DNA from: Rhodovulum marinum
GTDB taxonomy: Bacteria; Pseudomonadota; Alphaproteobacteria; Rhodobacterales; Rhodobacteraceae
Direction of reading: 5' to 3'
NCBI RefSeq assembly: GCF_004343075.1
Contig: NZ_SLXP01000012.1
Location: 1-64,000, forward strand
DNA length: 64,000 nucleotides
The translations under genes were made by a program, and so were the position numbers. Numbering within the stretch: position 1 is the first letter of the stretch; every line of letters starts with the position of its first letter. The notes below the pieces were generated by a model, which was not told where the DNA came from, did no database searches, and saw only the letters and a list, made by a program, of their open reading frames with translations. This document shows positions 35,155-44,872 of the stretch, in pieces.

Positions 35155-36912
35155 ATGGCCCTTACTCCCAAATCAGATGGCTCGGGTGCAACCGGCGATG
35201 AAAGCCTTGGCATCGAGGCTTTTCAGGCCGTTGACCGCATACGAGAGGCGCTCTCGGGACAGCTCAGCGGCGGGGTCTCGCCCGGCTCGCTGATGATGGC
35301 CTATGTCGACTGGGCCTTTCATCTGGCGCAGGCACCGGGCAAGCAGATGGAACTGGGCGTCAAGGCGGGCCGCAAATGGCAGCGTCTCATGGCGCATCTG
35401 ATGGCCTCGGCGATGGATCCGCAGGCCGCGCCGGTCATCACGCCCTTGCCGGGCGACCGCCGTTTCGCCGGTGAAGCCTGGGCGAAACCGCCCTTCAGCT
35501 GGATGTCGCAGGCTTTCCTGCTGCAGCAGCAATGGCTGCATAACGTCACCCATGAGGTTCCGGGCGTGACGAAGCACCACGAGGATGTGGTGTCTTTTGC
35601 CGCGAAACAGATCCTTGATGTCTGTGCGCCTTCGAACAACCCTTTTACCAATCCCGAGGTTGTGGCACGGACCTGGGCTACCGGAGGCATGAACCTTGTG
35701 AAGGGCTGGCAGAACTGGCTGCAGGACGTCGTCCGCCAGATCCGGCAGGAGCCGCCAGAGGGTGTCGAGGCCTTTACACCGGGTCGCGATGTGGCGGTGA
35801 CGCCGGGCAAGGTAATCTTCCGCAACCACCTGATCGAACTGATCCAGTATACGCCCACGACAGAAACCGTGCACCCCGAGCCGGTGCTGATCGTTCCGGC
35901 CTGGATCATGAAATACTATATCCTCGACCTCAGCCCGGAGAATTCCCTGATCCGCTGGCTGGTGGCGCAGGGCCACACGGTTTTCGCCATTTCCTGGCGC
36001 AATCCGGGTGCAGAGGATCGTGATCTGACGCTGGAGGATTATCGCCGGCTGGGCGTGATGGCCGCGTTGGATGAGATCACCCGTCTAATGCCCGATCAGA
36101 AAATCCACGCCACCGGCTATTGTCTGGGTGGCACTTTGCTGTCGATCGCGGCGGCTGCCATGGCGGGGAAGGGGGACGCGCGTCTCGCCTCGCTGACGCT
36201 GCTTGCCGCGCAGGTCGATTTCGCCGAACCGGGCGAGCTTGCGTTGTTCATCGACCCAAGCCAGCTGCATCTTCTTGAAAGCATGATGTGGAACCGCGGC
36301 TATCTCTCTGCCGATCAGATGGCGGGGGCGTTTCAGCTTTTGCGCTCGAATGACCTCATCTGGTCCCGGATGGTGCGCGATTACATGATGGGCGAGCGGA
36401 CGGCGATGAATGATCTCATGGCCTGGAATGCCGACAGCACCCGGATGCCCTATCGGATGCATGCCGAATATCTGCGCAGGCTTTATCTGAATAATGAGCT
36501 TTCTTCGGGACGCTTCACCGCCGGGGGCAAGACAGTTCTGTTGCAGAACATCCGGGTGCCGATCTTTGCCGTCGGGACCGAGCGCGATCATGTCGCACCC
36601 TGGAAGTCGGTCTACAAAATCCACCAGTTCACCGATTGCGAGGTGACTTTCGCGCTGACGTCGGGCGGGCATAATGCGGGGATCGTCTCTCCTCCCGGTC
36701 ACCCGCGCCGCCGCTACCGGCTGGCGACCCGCGCCCATGACGACGCGCTTTTGCCGCCCGAGACCTGGGTCGAGGCCAATCCTGCAACCGAGGGTTCGTG
36801 GTGGACGCCCTGGCAGGCCTGGCTTGCCGCGCGTTCGGGTGCCCCCGCCGCGCCGCCCGCAATGGGCAACGCGCTGGCAGATGCGCCCGGCACATATGTT
36901 TTCCAGAGGTGA
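35155..36912 (+). CDS. phaC: Polyhydroxyalkanoate synthase PhaC (class I type)
   Basis: 585 residues, matching class I synthases. The modified lipase box GYCLGG carries the catalytic cysteine (about 323). The acid lies in GTERDHVAPW (about 477) and the histidine in SGGHNAG (about 505), the Cys-Asp-His triad of this family. It polymerises 3-hydroxyacyl-CoA into storage granules. No phaA, phaB or phasin gene is nearby. The next genes encode a MaoC-PTA fusion, acetate kinase and an enoyl reductase, four bases apart or overlapping, so this is a carbon-overflow operon. Confidence 0.93.
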   Translation: MALTPKSDGSGATGDESLGIEAFQAVDRIREALSGQLSGGVSPGSLMMAYVDWAFHLAQAPGKQMELGVKAGRKWQRLMAHLMASAMDPQAAPVITPLPGDRRFAGEAWAKPPFSWMSQAFLLQQQWLHNVTHEVPGVTKHHEDVVSFAAKQILDVCAPSNNPFTNPEVVARTWATGGMNLVKGWQNWLQDVVRQIRQEPPEGVEAFTPGRDVAVTPGKVIFRNHLIELIQYTPTTETVHPEPVLIVPAWIMKYYILDLSPENSLIRWLVAQGHTVFAISWRNPGAEDRDLTLEDYRRLGVMAALDEITRLMPDQKIHATGYCLGGTLLSIAAAAMAGKGDARLASLTLLAAQVDFAEPGELALFIDPSQLHLLESMMWNRGYLSADQMAGAFQLLRSNDLIWSRMVRDYMMGERTAMNDLMAWNADSTRMPYRMHAEYLRRLYLNNELSSGRFTAGGKTVLLQNIRVPIFAVGTERDHVAPWKSVYKIHQFTDCEVTFALTSGGHNAGIVSPPGHPRRRYRLATRAHDDALLPPETWVEANPATEGSWWTPWQAWLAARSGAPAAPPAMGNALADAPGTYVFQR

Positions 36913-36916
36913 CAAG

Positions 36917-38311
36917 ATGACCGGCACTCTGACCAACTATCTGTTTCACCAGATGAAAATCGGCGACCGCGCCAGTCTTGTCCGCCACGTCGGTCCCAAG
37001 GATATTGAATTGTTCGCCGCTGTTTCCGGCGACGCCAACCCCGCGCATCTGGATGCCGGTTTCGCCGCCCATGGGCCGTTTGGCCATGTCGTGGTGCACG
37101 GCATGTGGACTGCGGCGCTGATTTCGGCGGTGCTGGGCACCCGCCTGCCGGGGCCGGGGACGATCTATCTCGACCAGCAGATCCGCTTTAACAAGCCGGT
37201 TTCGCCAGGCGATACCATCACCGCCGAAGTTGAAGTGGCCGAGCTGATCGAGGGCAAGAACCGTGTCCGCCTGACGACCACCGCCCGCAATCAGCGGGGC
37301 GAGGTGGTGCTTTCGGGCGAGGCGCTGGTGCTGGCCCCGGTCGAGCAGGTGACCTGGGTGCCGGGTGACCTTCCCGAGGCGGTGGTCTTGCCGAAGGGGC
37401 GCTGGCAGGGCTTTGTCGAAGAGGCCCGCGCATTGCCCCCGGTGCGGGCGGCGGTGGTGCATCCCTGTTCGAAATCCGCGATCCTTGGCGCGATCGAGGT
37501 GCGCGACGAAGGCCTGCTTGACCCGATCCTGATCGGTCCCGGCGCAAAGATTCGCGCGGCGGCCGCCGAGGCCGGGGTCGCGCTTGACGGCTTCCGGATC
37601 GAGGAGACAGAGCACAGCCATGCAGCGGCGGCGCGGGCGGTGGAACTGGCGGCCTGTGGCAAGGTCCAGGTGCTGGTCAAGGGCAGCCTGCATTCCGATG
37701 AACTGCTTGCGGCGGTGGTTTCGAAAAGCGGCGGCCTGCGCACCGAACGCCGGATCAGCCATGTCTATGCGATGGATGTGCCCGCCTATCGCAAGCCGGT
37801 GATCGTCACCGATGCCGCGATCAATATCGCACCGACATTAGAGCATAAGCGCGACATCTGCCAGAATGCCGTCGATCTGATGCGGCTTCTGGGGCGCGAT
37901 CAGCCGAAGGTCGCGGTGCTGGCGGCGGTCGAGACGGTGAACGCGACGATGCCCGCCACGCTGGATGCCGCCGCGCTGACGGTGATGGCGGCTCGAGGCC
38001 AGATCACGGGCGCGCTGGTTGACGGGCCGCTGGCCTTCGACAATGCGATCAGCCCCGAGGCGGTGGCGACGAAGGGCATCGTCTCGCAGGTGGCGGGCGA
38101 GGCCGATATTCTTCTGGTGCCGGATCTCGAGGCCGGGAACATGCTTGCCAAACAGCTGATCTATTTCGCGGGCGCCACGGCCGCGGGGCTGGTTCTGGGC
38201 GCACGGGTGCCAATCGTTCTGACAAGCCGGGCGGATCCTTTATCGGCCCGCATCGCCTCGGCTGCGCTGGCCAAGCTGGTCGCGGTCCGCAAAGCGGAGG
38301 GGAAGGCGTGA
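36917..38311 (+). CDS. Bifunctional MaoC-type enoyl-CoA hydratase / phosphate acetyltransferase
   Basis: 464 residues from ATG 36917. The N-terminal 140 residues are a MaoC hot-dog domain, with the hydratase motif FAAVSGDANPAHLDAGFAAHGPFGHVVVHGM holding the Asp and His. From about 165 onward the PTA/PTB fold follows (KSAILGAIEVRDEG...VLVKGSLHSDELL...NIAPTLEHKRDICQNAVDL). This fusion is known in alphaproteobacteria. It would feed hydroxyacyl-CoA to PhaC and acetyl-phosphate to acetate kinase. It overlaps ackA by four bases. Confidence 0.9.
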   Translation: MTGTLTNYLFHQMKIGDRASLVRHVGPKDIELFAAVSGDANPAHLDAGFAAHGPFGHVVVHGMWTAALISAVLGTRLPGPGTIYLDQQIRFNKPVSPGDTITAEVEVAELIEGKNRVRLTTTARNQRGEVVLSGEALVLAPVEQVTWVPGDLPEAVVLPKGRWQGFVEEARALPPVRAAVVHPCSKSAILGAIEVRDEGLLDPILIGPGAKIRAAAAEAGVALDGFRIEETEHSHAAAARAVELAACGKVQVLVKGSLHSDELLAAVVSKSGGLRTERRISHVYAMDVPAYRKPVIVTDAAINIAPTLEHKRDICQNAVDLMRLLGRDQPKVAVLAAVETVNATMPATLDAAALTVMAARGQITGALVDGPLAFDNAISPEAVATKGIVSQVAGEADILLVPDLEAGNMLAKQLIYFAGATAAGLVLGARVPIVLTSRADPLSARIASAALAKLVAVRKAEGKA

Positions 38312-39477
38312 CCCGCGATCTGATCCTGACATTCAACACCGGATCCTCGACTATCAAGCTGGGGTTTTACGCACTGGAGGCCGCCGCGCCGCGCCCGCTG
38401 GCCTCGGGCGTGATCGATTTCCGCGATGAGCCTTTCGAAGTGCGCCTGACGCGCGAGGGCAAGACCTTTTCAGGCCCGATCACAGCGGATCCCGGCGATC
38501 TGACAGCCGTGCTGAACCAGGCTTTTGCCTGGCTGGCCGGGCATTTCAATCTTTCGCGCCTTGCGGTGATCGGCCATCGGGTTGTGCATGGCGGCGATGT
38601 CTTCACAGGACCAGCCCGGATCACCGATCAGGTGATCGCGCAGATCGACGCGCTGGCGCGGCTTGCGCCGCTGCATCAGCCGCAAAGCCTTGCGCTGATC
38701 CGGGCGATGCGGGGGCTTTACCCCGATGTGCCACAGACAGCCTCTTTCGACACGGCGTTTCATGCCACCAACCCGCCCCTGATCCGCCGCTTTGCCCTGC
38801 CGCGCGCGCTTTATGATCAGGGGATCAAGCGCTATGGCTTTCATGGTCTCTCCTACCGCTATATCGCCGGGCAACTGGGCGATCTGGCCACCGATGCAAA
38901 GGTGGTCGCCGCACATCTGGGCAGCGGCGCAAGCCTTTGTGCGATCCGGGGCGGCAAGAGCATCGACAGCTCGATGGGGTTTTCGACGCTGGACGGCATC
39001 CCGATGGCGACGCGTTCGGGTGCGCTGGACCCCGGCGTGATCCTGCATCTGATGGGCGAAATGGGGCAAAGCCTGAAACAGGTCGAGACCATGCTCTATC
39101 GTGAAAGCGGCCTTCTGGGCGTGTCGGGTTTCGAGGCTGACAGCCGCGAGCTGATGGCCAGCACGCGCCCAGAGGCTGCCGAGGCGATCGACCTCTTTTG
39201 CCTGCGCATCGCGGGCGAGGTGGCACGGTTGGCGACCAGCATGGGCGGGATCGATGCGCTGGTCTTCACGGCAGGAATCGGCGAGCATCAGCCCGGTATC
39301 CGCGCCCGTGTCGCCGCGCGGCTGGCCTGGCTTGGGGCAGAGCTTGACCCCGATGCCAATGAAGCAGGGTCGCGCAGGATCAGCACCGCCGCCAGCCGGG
39401 TGCAGCTTCTTGTCATTCCGACCGATGAGGAAAGCATCATCGCCCAGGAGGCCGTCAGCGAAGAGGCAGCGACATGA
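38308..39477 (+). CDS. ackA: Acetate kinase
   Basis: 389 residues from GTG. All acetokinase signatures are visible: LTFNTGSSTIKL at the start, VIGHRVVHGG, SFDTAFH, YGFHGLSYRYIAG, VAAHLGSGASLCAI, MGFSTLDGIPMATRSG and LVFTAGIGEH. It makes ATP and acetate from acetyl-phosphate supplied by the preceding PTA. Coupling to fabI is shown by an ATGA overlap. Confidence 0.95.
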   Translation: MTRDLILTFNTGSSTIKLGFYALEAAAPRPLASGVIDFRDEPFEVRLTREGKTFSGPITADPGDLTAVLNQAFAWLAGHFNLSRLAVIGHRVVHGGDVFTGPARITDQVIAQIDALARLAPLHQPQSLALIRAMRGLYPDVPQTASFDTAFHATNPPLIRRFALPRALYDQGIKRYGFHGLSYRYIAGQLGDLATDAKVVAAHLGSGASLCAIRGGKSIDSSMGFSTLDGIPMATRSGALDPGVILHLMGEMGQSLKQVETMLYRESGLLGVSGFEADSRELMASTRPEAAEAIDLFCLRIAGEVARLATSMGGIDALVFTAGIGEHQPGIRARVAARLAWLGAELDPDANEAGSRRISTAASRVQLLVIPTDEESIIAQEAVSEEAAT

Positions 39478-40238
39478 TTGATCTGAAAGGCAAACGCGGC
39501 CTCGTGGTTGGCGTGGCGAATGGGGCCAGCATCGCCGCCGGTTGCGCCAGGGCCTTTCGCGCGGCGGGGGCAGAGCTGGCGCTGACCTTTCTTAATGAAA
39601 AGGCCCGGCCATGGGTCGAACCCGTGGCGCAGGAAGTGGGTGCGCCGCTGTTCCTTCCTTGCGATGTGCGTGAACCCGGCCAGTTGGAAGCCGTGTTTGA
39701 CCGCATTACCGCTGAATGGGGGCGGCTTGATTTTCTGCTTCATGCCATCGCCTTCGCCCCGCGCGAGGATCTGCACACCAGCGTTGTCAACGCTTCGGCC
39801 GAAGGTTTTGCGACGGCGATGGATATCTCTTGCCACTCCTTCCTGCGCATGGCGCGGCTGGCGCGGCCTTTGATGCAGGCGGGTGGTTCGCTGATCACGG
39901 TCAGCTTTTACGGCGCGGATCGGGTGGTCGAGAATTACAACCTCATGGGTCCGGTAAAGGCCGCGCTGGAGGCTTCGGTCCGCTATGCGGCGGCCGATCT
40001 GGCGGGCGAAGGGATTCGTGCCTTTTCGCTTTCAACCGGTCCGGTCAAGACCCGCGCCGCCTCGGGGATCGACCGGTTCGATGCGCTGATGGATAAGATT
40101 CGCGCCCGTACGCCTGCGGGAAAACTGGTAAGCATCGAAGAGATCGGTACGCTGGCGGCCTTTCTGGCAACCGAGGCCGCAAGTCCCATGAGCGGATCGG
40201 TGGTCTATGCCGATAACGGATTTCACACCACCGCCTGA
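39474..40238 (+). CDS. fabI: Enoyl-ACP reductase FabI-like short-chain dehydrogenase
   Basis: 254 residues. The FabI-type nucleotide site is GVANGASIAAGCARAF, with the Rossmann strand ahead of it. LDFLLHAIAFAPRED, the SFYGADRVVENYNLMGPVKAALEA active site (Tyr and Lys with the six-residue FabI spacing YNLMGPVK) and the terminal SGSVVYADNGFHTTA are present. It reduces enoyl groups in lipid synthesis. As the last gene of the operon it may supply or drain acyl chains for PHA. A second, essential fabI presumably exists on the chromosome. Confidence 0.88.
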   Translation: MIDLKGKRGLVVGVANGASIAAGCARAFRAAGAELALTFLNEKARPWVEPVAQEVGAPLFLPCDVREPGQLEAVFDRITAEWGRLDFLLHAIAFAPREDLHTSVVNASAEGFATAMDISCHSFLRMARLARPLMQAGGSLITVSFYGADRVVENYNLMGPVKAALEASVRYAAADLAGEGIRAFSLSTGPVKTRAASGIDRFDALMDKIRARTPAGKLVSIEEIGTLAAFLATEAASPMSGSVVYADNGFHTTA

Positions 40239-40608
40239 GGCAGGCGCGGGGCCCCGCCCTTGACCGGAAGGCGGATCCGGGGCAAAGCGGAATCAACATC
40301 AGTTGACAGCATTCTGACAGGCGCCGCCGCGTGACCTTCTTTACGGTTCATCCCTTCCATTCCTTCAATCTTGCCGTGGTCTTGCTGATCGCGGGCAAGA
40401 TCGGCGTTGTTGCAGAACTCCCGCTTCGGGAGTGAGGAGTAACGCGCGAAAGTTGGTGATGCCCTGAGGGGCGGCATATCATGGCGGTGTTCAGACGCCG
40501 TCAATTCTCAGCCGAGAAAGGGATATGATGGTGTGGATGCCGCCGCCCGGCGTCATCGCAACATATCGTCATGCTGATGGCAGCGTGGCAAAGGAATGAG
40601 GCACCCAC
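40239..40608. other. fabI-IS110 spacer: GC palindrome and IS110 left-end RNA candidate
   Basis: No gene. GCGGGGCCCCGC (40246-40257) follows the fabI stop and could be a transcription stop stem, although no T tract follows. Further on, ACTCCCG-CTT-CGGGAGT (40417-40433) is a perfect 7-bp hairpin within the non-coding end of the IS110 element. IS110-group elements encode their bridge RNA upstream of the transposase, so this region is the place to expect it. The left IS border cannot be fixed by eye. Confidence 0.4.
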
Positions 40609-41634
40609 ATGACTACAGCAACCATCATCGGCCTTGATCTGGCAAAGAACGTTTTCCACGCGCATGGTGCCTCCGAAGCCGGTGCCGTCGTGTTTCGCAA
40701 AAAGCTTTCTCGAAGCCAGGTTCTGCCGTTTCTCTCGGAGCAACCCAAATGCATCGTCGCCATGGAAGCCTGTGCGACCGCCCACGGTTGGGCGCGGGAG
40801 ATTGAACGCCTCGGCCACAGTCCACGCTTGATCCCACCGCAATATGTGAAGCCATATGTCAAACGCCAGAAAAATGATATGGCAGACGCGGAAGCCATTG
40901 CCGAGGCGGGCTCACGTCCGACCATGAGGTTTGTCGAGCCCAAACCCGAGGATCAGCAGATCAGCGCGATGGCCTATCGGACGCGGCAGATGTTCATTGG
41001 CCAACGCACCCAAACGATCAACGCCTTGCGTTCGCATCTGGCGGAACACGGTGTGATTGCCGCGACCAATATGTGTGGCCTGAAGAAACTGTCTGCGATG
41101 ATTGAAGACGAAACGGTGTCCATGCCATGCAAAGTCCGCGAATTGGCGCATGTCTATGTCGACCATATCGCGCAGCTGACAGCGCAGATCGCAGAGATGA
41201 CGGGTGAGATGCGGGAAATGGCCAAGAAATCCGCGGTGGTGAAGCGCTTGCAGACTGTCCCCGGGGTTGGACTGCAAACCGCAATGGCAGTCGAAACATT
41301 CGCGCCGGATCCGGGATGTTTTTCCCGCGGGCGGGATTTCTCGGCTTGGCTGGGACTGGTGCCCAGACAGAATTCCACAGGCGGGAAAAGCCGCTTGGGG
41401 AAGGTCTCGAAGATGGGGCAGGTAGACATTCGCAGCCATCTCATCAGAGGCGCCATGTCGGTTATTTCAGCAGCGACCCGTTTTGGCATCAAGAAGGGCT
41501 CGTGGCTTGAACGGCTTCTGGCTCGGAAACCAAAACTCGTGGCGGCGGTCACCCTGGCAAATAGAATGGCCCGTGCGATCTGGGCGATGCTGACGAAGAA
41601 CGAGGATTACAAGAACCCCGAGGCGGTCGCGTAA
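40609..41634 (+). CDS. IS110-family transposase (complete)
   Basis: 341 residues, full length. The N-terminal RuvC-like DEDD domain has IGLDLAKNVFHAHG, MEACATAHGWARE and RQKNDMADAEAI. The C-terminal transposase_20 domain has LQTVPGVGLQTAMAVE, with the catalytic-serine region in FSAWLGLVPRQNSTGGKSRLG. It is related to, but not a copy of, the broken IS110 gene at 26.6 kb. The element likely inserts using a bridge RNA encoded in its non-coding flank. The 279 bases to the next transposase gene hold its other end plus the IS256 left end. Confidence 0.93.
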   Translation: MTTATIIGLDLAKNVFHAHGASEAGAVVFRKKLSRSQVLPFLSEQPKCIVAMEACATAHGWAREIERLGHSPRLIPPQYVKPYVKRQKNDMADAEAIAEAGSRPTMRFVEPKPEDQQISAMAYRTRQMFIGQRTQTINALRSHLAEHGVIAATNMCGLKKLSAMIEDETVSMPCKVRELAHVYVDHIAQLTAQIAEMTGEMREMAKKSAVVKRLQTVPGVGLQTAMAVETFAPDPGCFSRGRDFSAWLGLVPRQNSTGGKSRLGKVSKMGQVDIRSHLIRGAMSVISAATRFGIKKGSWLERLLARKPKLVAAVTLANRMARAIWAMLTKNEDYKNPEAVA

Positions 41635-41913
41635 CAGCGAGACGCGCCAATCTCTGCCTCGGTCGATGTGTGAGGAGGTCACCGAAGCTTTTATGGGAAA
41701 CTGATCGGCCAGATCCGGACCGGGAAAACCATCTATGTGGCATTGGGCGTCCAAGCCCTCGGATATGATTTGGACCCGGTACGCGCATCACCATATCGGC
41801 CCGCGGCCATGAACAGTGCCGCAACGACAAGGCCTAATACATGACCGCACCCGATCGCACCCAAAGAGGTTCAAAATACCCCTTGCACCAAAGGCGGCAT
41901 CCATACATGCCAC

Positions 41914-43206
41914 ATGTCGGAGACTACCATCAGCACGCTGCCCGATCCATCGGGGTTTTCGCCGGATCCGCTGACGGACCTCATCCGGGAGGGTGCGCGC
42001 AAGCTTATCGAACAAGCGGTTGAGGCCGAGCTGGCAACGCTCCTCGCCGCGTTCGCTGAGGAAAGGCTCGATGACGGCCGGGCCAGGCTGGTGCGGCACG
42101 GACATTTGCCGGAGCGCGAAATCCTGACCGGGATCGGTCCGGTCGCCGTGAAGGTGCCGCGGGTGCGGGATCGCAAGCCGGGAGCGGAGAGGATCTCCTT
42201 CACGCCCAGCATCCTGCCGCGCTACCTGCGCAAGGCCAAATCGGTCGAGGAACTGCTGCCCTGGCTCTACCTCAAGGGGGTCTCCACCGGCGATTTCGGC
42301 GAGGCGCTGGCCGCCCTTCTGGGGCCGGACGCCAAGGGCCTGTCGGCCAAGACCGTCACCCGCCTGAAAGCCAACTGGTGGTCCGAATACGAGGCTTGGG
42401 AGAAGCGCGACCTCGGAACCCGGCGGTTCCTCTACATCTGGGCCGACGGTGTCTACTTCAAGCCGCGCATGGCCGAGGAAAAGCAATGCGTTCTGGTCAT
42501 CGTCGGGGCGGATGAATACGGCCGGAAGGAACTGCTGGCCATGACCGACGGCTTCCGCGAGAGCACCCAGAGCTGGCGCGAGGTGCTGCTCGATCTCAAG
42601 CGGCGCGGCCTCACGCAGGATCCCAAGCTCGCGATCGGCGACGGTGCCCTCGGCTTCTGGACGGCCCTGCGCGAAGTCTTCCCCACGACGCAGGAGCAGC
42701 GGTGCTGGCTGCACAAGACCATGAACGTGCTGAACGCGCTGCCGAAATCGGCGCAGGCCAGGGCCAAAGGACACCTGCACGACATCTGGCAGGCCGGGAC
42801 AAAGGCCGAAGCCAACGTCGCCTTCAACTTCTTCGTCGAAACCTACGGCGTGAAATGGGACAAGGCGGTGGCCAAGCTGGTCAAGGACCGGGACGCGCTG
42901 CTGACCCTCTACGACTATCCGGCCGAGCACTGGAAACATATCCGGACGTCAAATCCGATCGAGAGCACCTTCGCCACCGTCCGGCACCGCACCCGGCGAA
43001 CCAAGGGCTGCCTGAGCCGAAAGACCGGGCTCGCCATGGCCTTCCGGCTGATGATGTCGGCGCAGAAGAAATGGCGGAGGCTCGACGGCCGGAACCGCCT
43101 GCCAGAGGTCATCAGCGGGGTTGAGTTCCGCGACGGCGTCCGCTGCGCACACCGGGGTCATCCGGTCACCGATTCCGATAATATCCGGTCGGTCATTCCG
43201 ATTTAA
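41914..43206 (+). pseudogene. IS256-family transposase, last codons replaced by an IS21 end
   Basis: About 410 native codons. The IS256/mutator pattern is clear: ILTGIGPVAVKVPRVRD, YIWADGVYFKPR (D), KLAIGDGALGFW (D) and TSNPIESTFATVRHRTRRTKG (E). At 43144 coding sequence enters the terminal repeat of an IS21 element, which supplies the final about 20 residues and the stop. The IS256 right inverted repeat is gone. The catalytic domain is complete, so the enzyme may still be active, but the element cannot move as a unit. Confidence 0.88.
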
Positions 43207-43324
43207 TCCGGTCACGGATTCCGAGGTATCCGATCATCCCGGTTTCGAGTTGTGAGACCGGCTGCTGGGCGATCGTGCAGCAGGGTAGCCTTGCCGTCAT
43301 CGAGGACGAGCAAGGAGCCCCAGA

Positions 43325-44857
43325 ATGAGACGATTGCCAATGCGCAAGATTTCAGAAGCCCTTCGCCTGAGGGCCACCGGATTGTCGACGCGGAAGATCG
43401 CGAGGAGCCTGAACGTCGGGCAGTCGACGATCAGCGAGTATCTCAAGCGGGCGGAACGGGCCGAACTGTGTTGGCCGCTCCCGGACGGGCTGGACGAAGC
43501 CGCGCTGGAACGACGGCTGTTTGCACCGCCGGGCGGCCAAACGCGCCGAGGATTGGCGCAGCCGGATTGGGCTGCGGTTCATCGGCAACTCCGCCGCAAG
43601 GGGGTCACGCTGTCGCTGATCTGGGAGGAGTATCGCGCCGCCCATCCGGACGATGGCTATGGATACAGTCGGTTCTGCGACCTCCACCGTCGCTGGGAAG
43701 GCCGCCTGTCGCCCACCATGCGCCAGCACCATGCGGCTGGCGAGCGCGTGTTCGTCGACTATTCCGGCGATACCATCGAGGTGATCGATGGCGAGACCGG
43801 CGCGATCCGCGTGGCGCAAATCTTCGTCGGCGTCCTGGGTGCCTCGAACTATACCTATGTCGAGGCGACCTGGACCCAGAGCCTGCCGGACTGGATCGGC
43901 GCGCATGTTCGCTTGCTGGCCTTCTTCGGCGGTGTGCCCGAGCAGATCGTCTCGGATAATCTCAAGGCTGGCGTGACCAAGGCCTGCTTTCATGAGCCGC
44001 AGATCAACCGCACCTATGCCGAGATGGCCGCTCATTACGGCACGGCGATCCTGCCGGCGCGTCCCTACAAGCCTCGCGACAAAGCGAAGGCCGAGGTCGG
44101 CGTTCTTGTCGTCCAGCGCTGGATCATCGCGCGGCTGCGCAAACGGCGGTTCTTTTCTCTGGCCGAAGTGAACGCGGCGATCCGCGATCTGCTGCCGGGA
44201 CTGAACGGCAAGATGACCCGGCACCTGGGCGCCAGCCGCCGGGATCTGTTCGAACAGCTCGACCAGCCCGCGCTCCGGCCGTTGCCCGCGGCCCCCTACG
44301 AGTATGCCGACTGGGTCGAGCGGCGGGTCGGCCTCGATTACCATGTCGAAGTTCATAAGCACTACTACTCCGTGCCCCACCAGCTCCTGAAGAAGACGCT
44401 CTGGGCCCGGATCACGGCCCGGACTGTCGAGATCTTCCATGAAGGACAGCGCGTGGCCTCCCATGTCCGAACGTCTGGGAACCGCAAGCATACGACCGTG
44501 GCCGCGCACATGCCCGCCAGCCATCGCCGATATGCCGGGCTCACCCCCGCCGAACTGCGGCGCATGGCCGAGAAGATCGGTCCCAACACGGCGAACCTCG
44601 TGGATCTGATCCTGCGCGCCAAGCCCCATCCCGAGCAAGGCTTCCGCGCCTGCATCGGGATCGTGCGCCTCGCCAAGCCCCATGGCCGGGACGCCCTTGA
44701 AGCCGCCTGCCTGCGTGCTGGCGAGATTGGCGGCCTGTCATACAGCTCGGTCAAATCAATCCTCCGGAACAACCTGCATCGCCGACGGCCAGAGACCCCC
44801 GCGGAGGGCCCGGCGATCACACATCCCAATATCCGCGGCGCCAGCTATTTCCACTGA
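43325..44857 (+). CDS. istA: IS21 transposase IstA
   Basis: 510 residues. The N-terminal HTH (KISEALRLRATGLSTRKIARSLNVGQSTISEYLKRA) is followed by the rve-type core with D in VFVDYSGDTIEVI, D in QIVSDNLKAGV and E in KPRDKAKAEVGVLV, then the Mu-like C-terminal region. Full length for the IS21 group that includes many alphaproteobacterial copies. It works with IstB, which starts 15 bases downstream. Confidence 0.95.
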   Translation: MRRLPMRKISEALRLRATGLSTRKIARSLNVGQSTISEYLKRAERAELCWPLPDGLDEAALERRLFAPPGGQTRRGLAQPDWAAVHRQLRRKGVTLSLIWEEYRAAHPDDGYGYSRFCDLHRRWEGRLSPTMRQHHAAGERVFVDYSGDTIEVIDGETGAIRVAQIFVGVLGASNYTYVEATWTQSLPDWIGAHVRLLAFFGGVPEQIVSDNLKAGVTKACFHEPQINRTYAEMAAHYGTAILPARPYKPRDKAKAEVGVLVVQRWIIARLRKRRFFSLAEVNAAIRDLLPGLNGKMTRHLGASRRDLFEQLDQPALRPLPAAPYEYADWVERRVGLDYHVEVHKHYYSVPHQLLKKTLWARITARTVEIFHEGQRVASHVRTSGNRKHTTVAAHMPASHRRYAGLTPAELRRMAEKIGPNTANLVDLILRAKPHPEQGFRACIGIVRLAKPHGRDALEAACLRAGEIGGLSYSSVKSILRNNLHRRRPETPAEGPAITHPNIRGASYFH

Positions 44858-44872
44858 TAAGGAGACATCCGA

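Noticed and set aside
26644-41634. The two IS110-type genes as ends of one composite transposon
   Set aside because: Their proteins are clearly different elements, and the left one is broken by a Tn3-type end.
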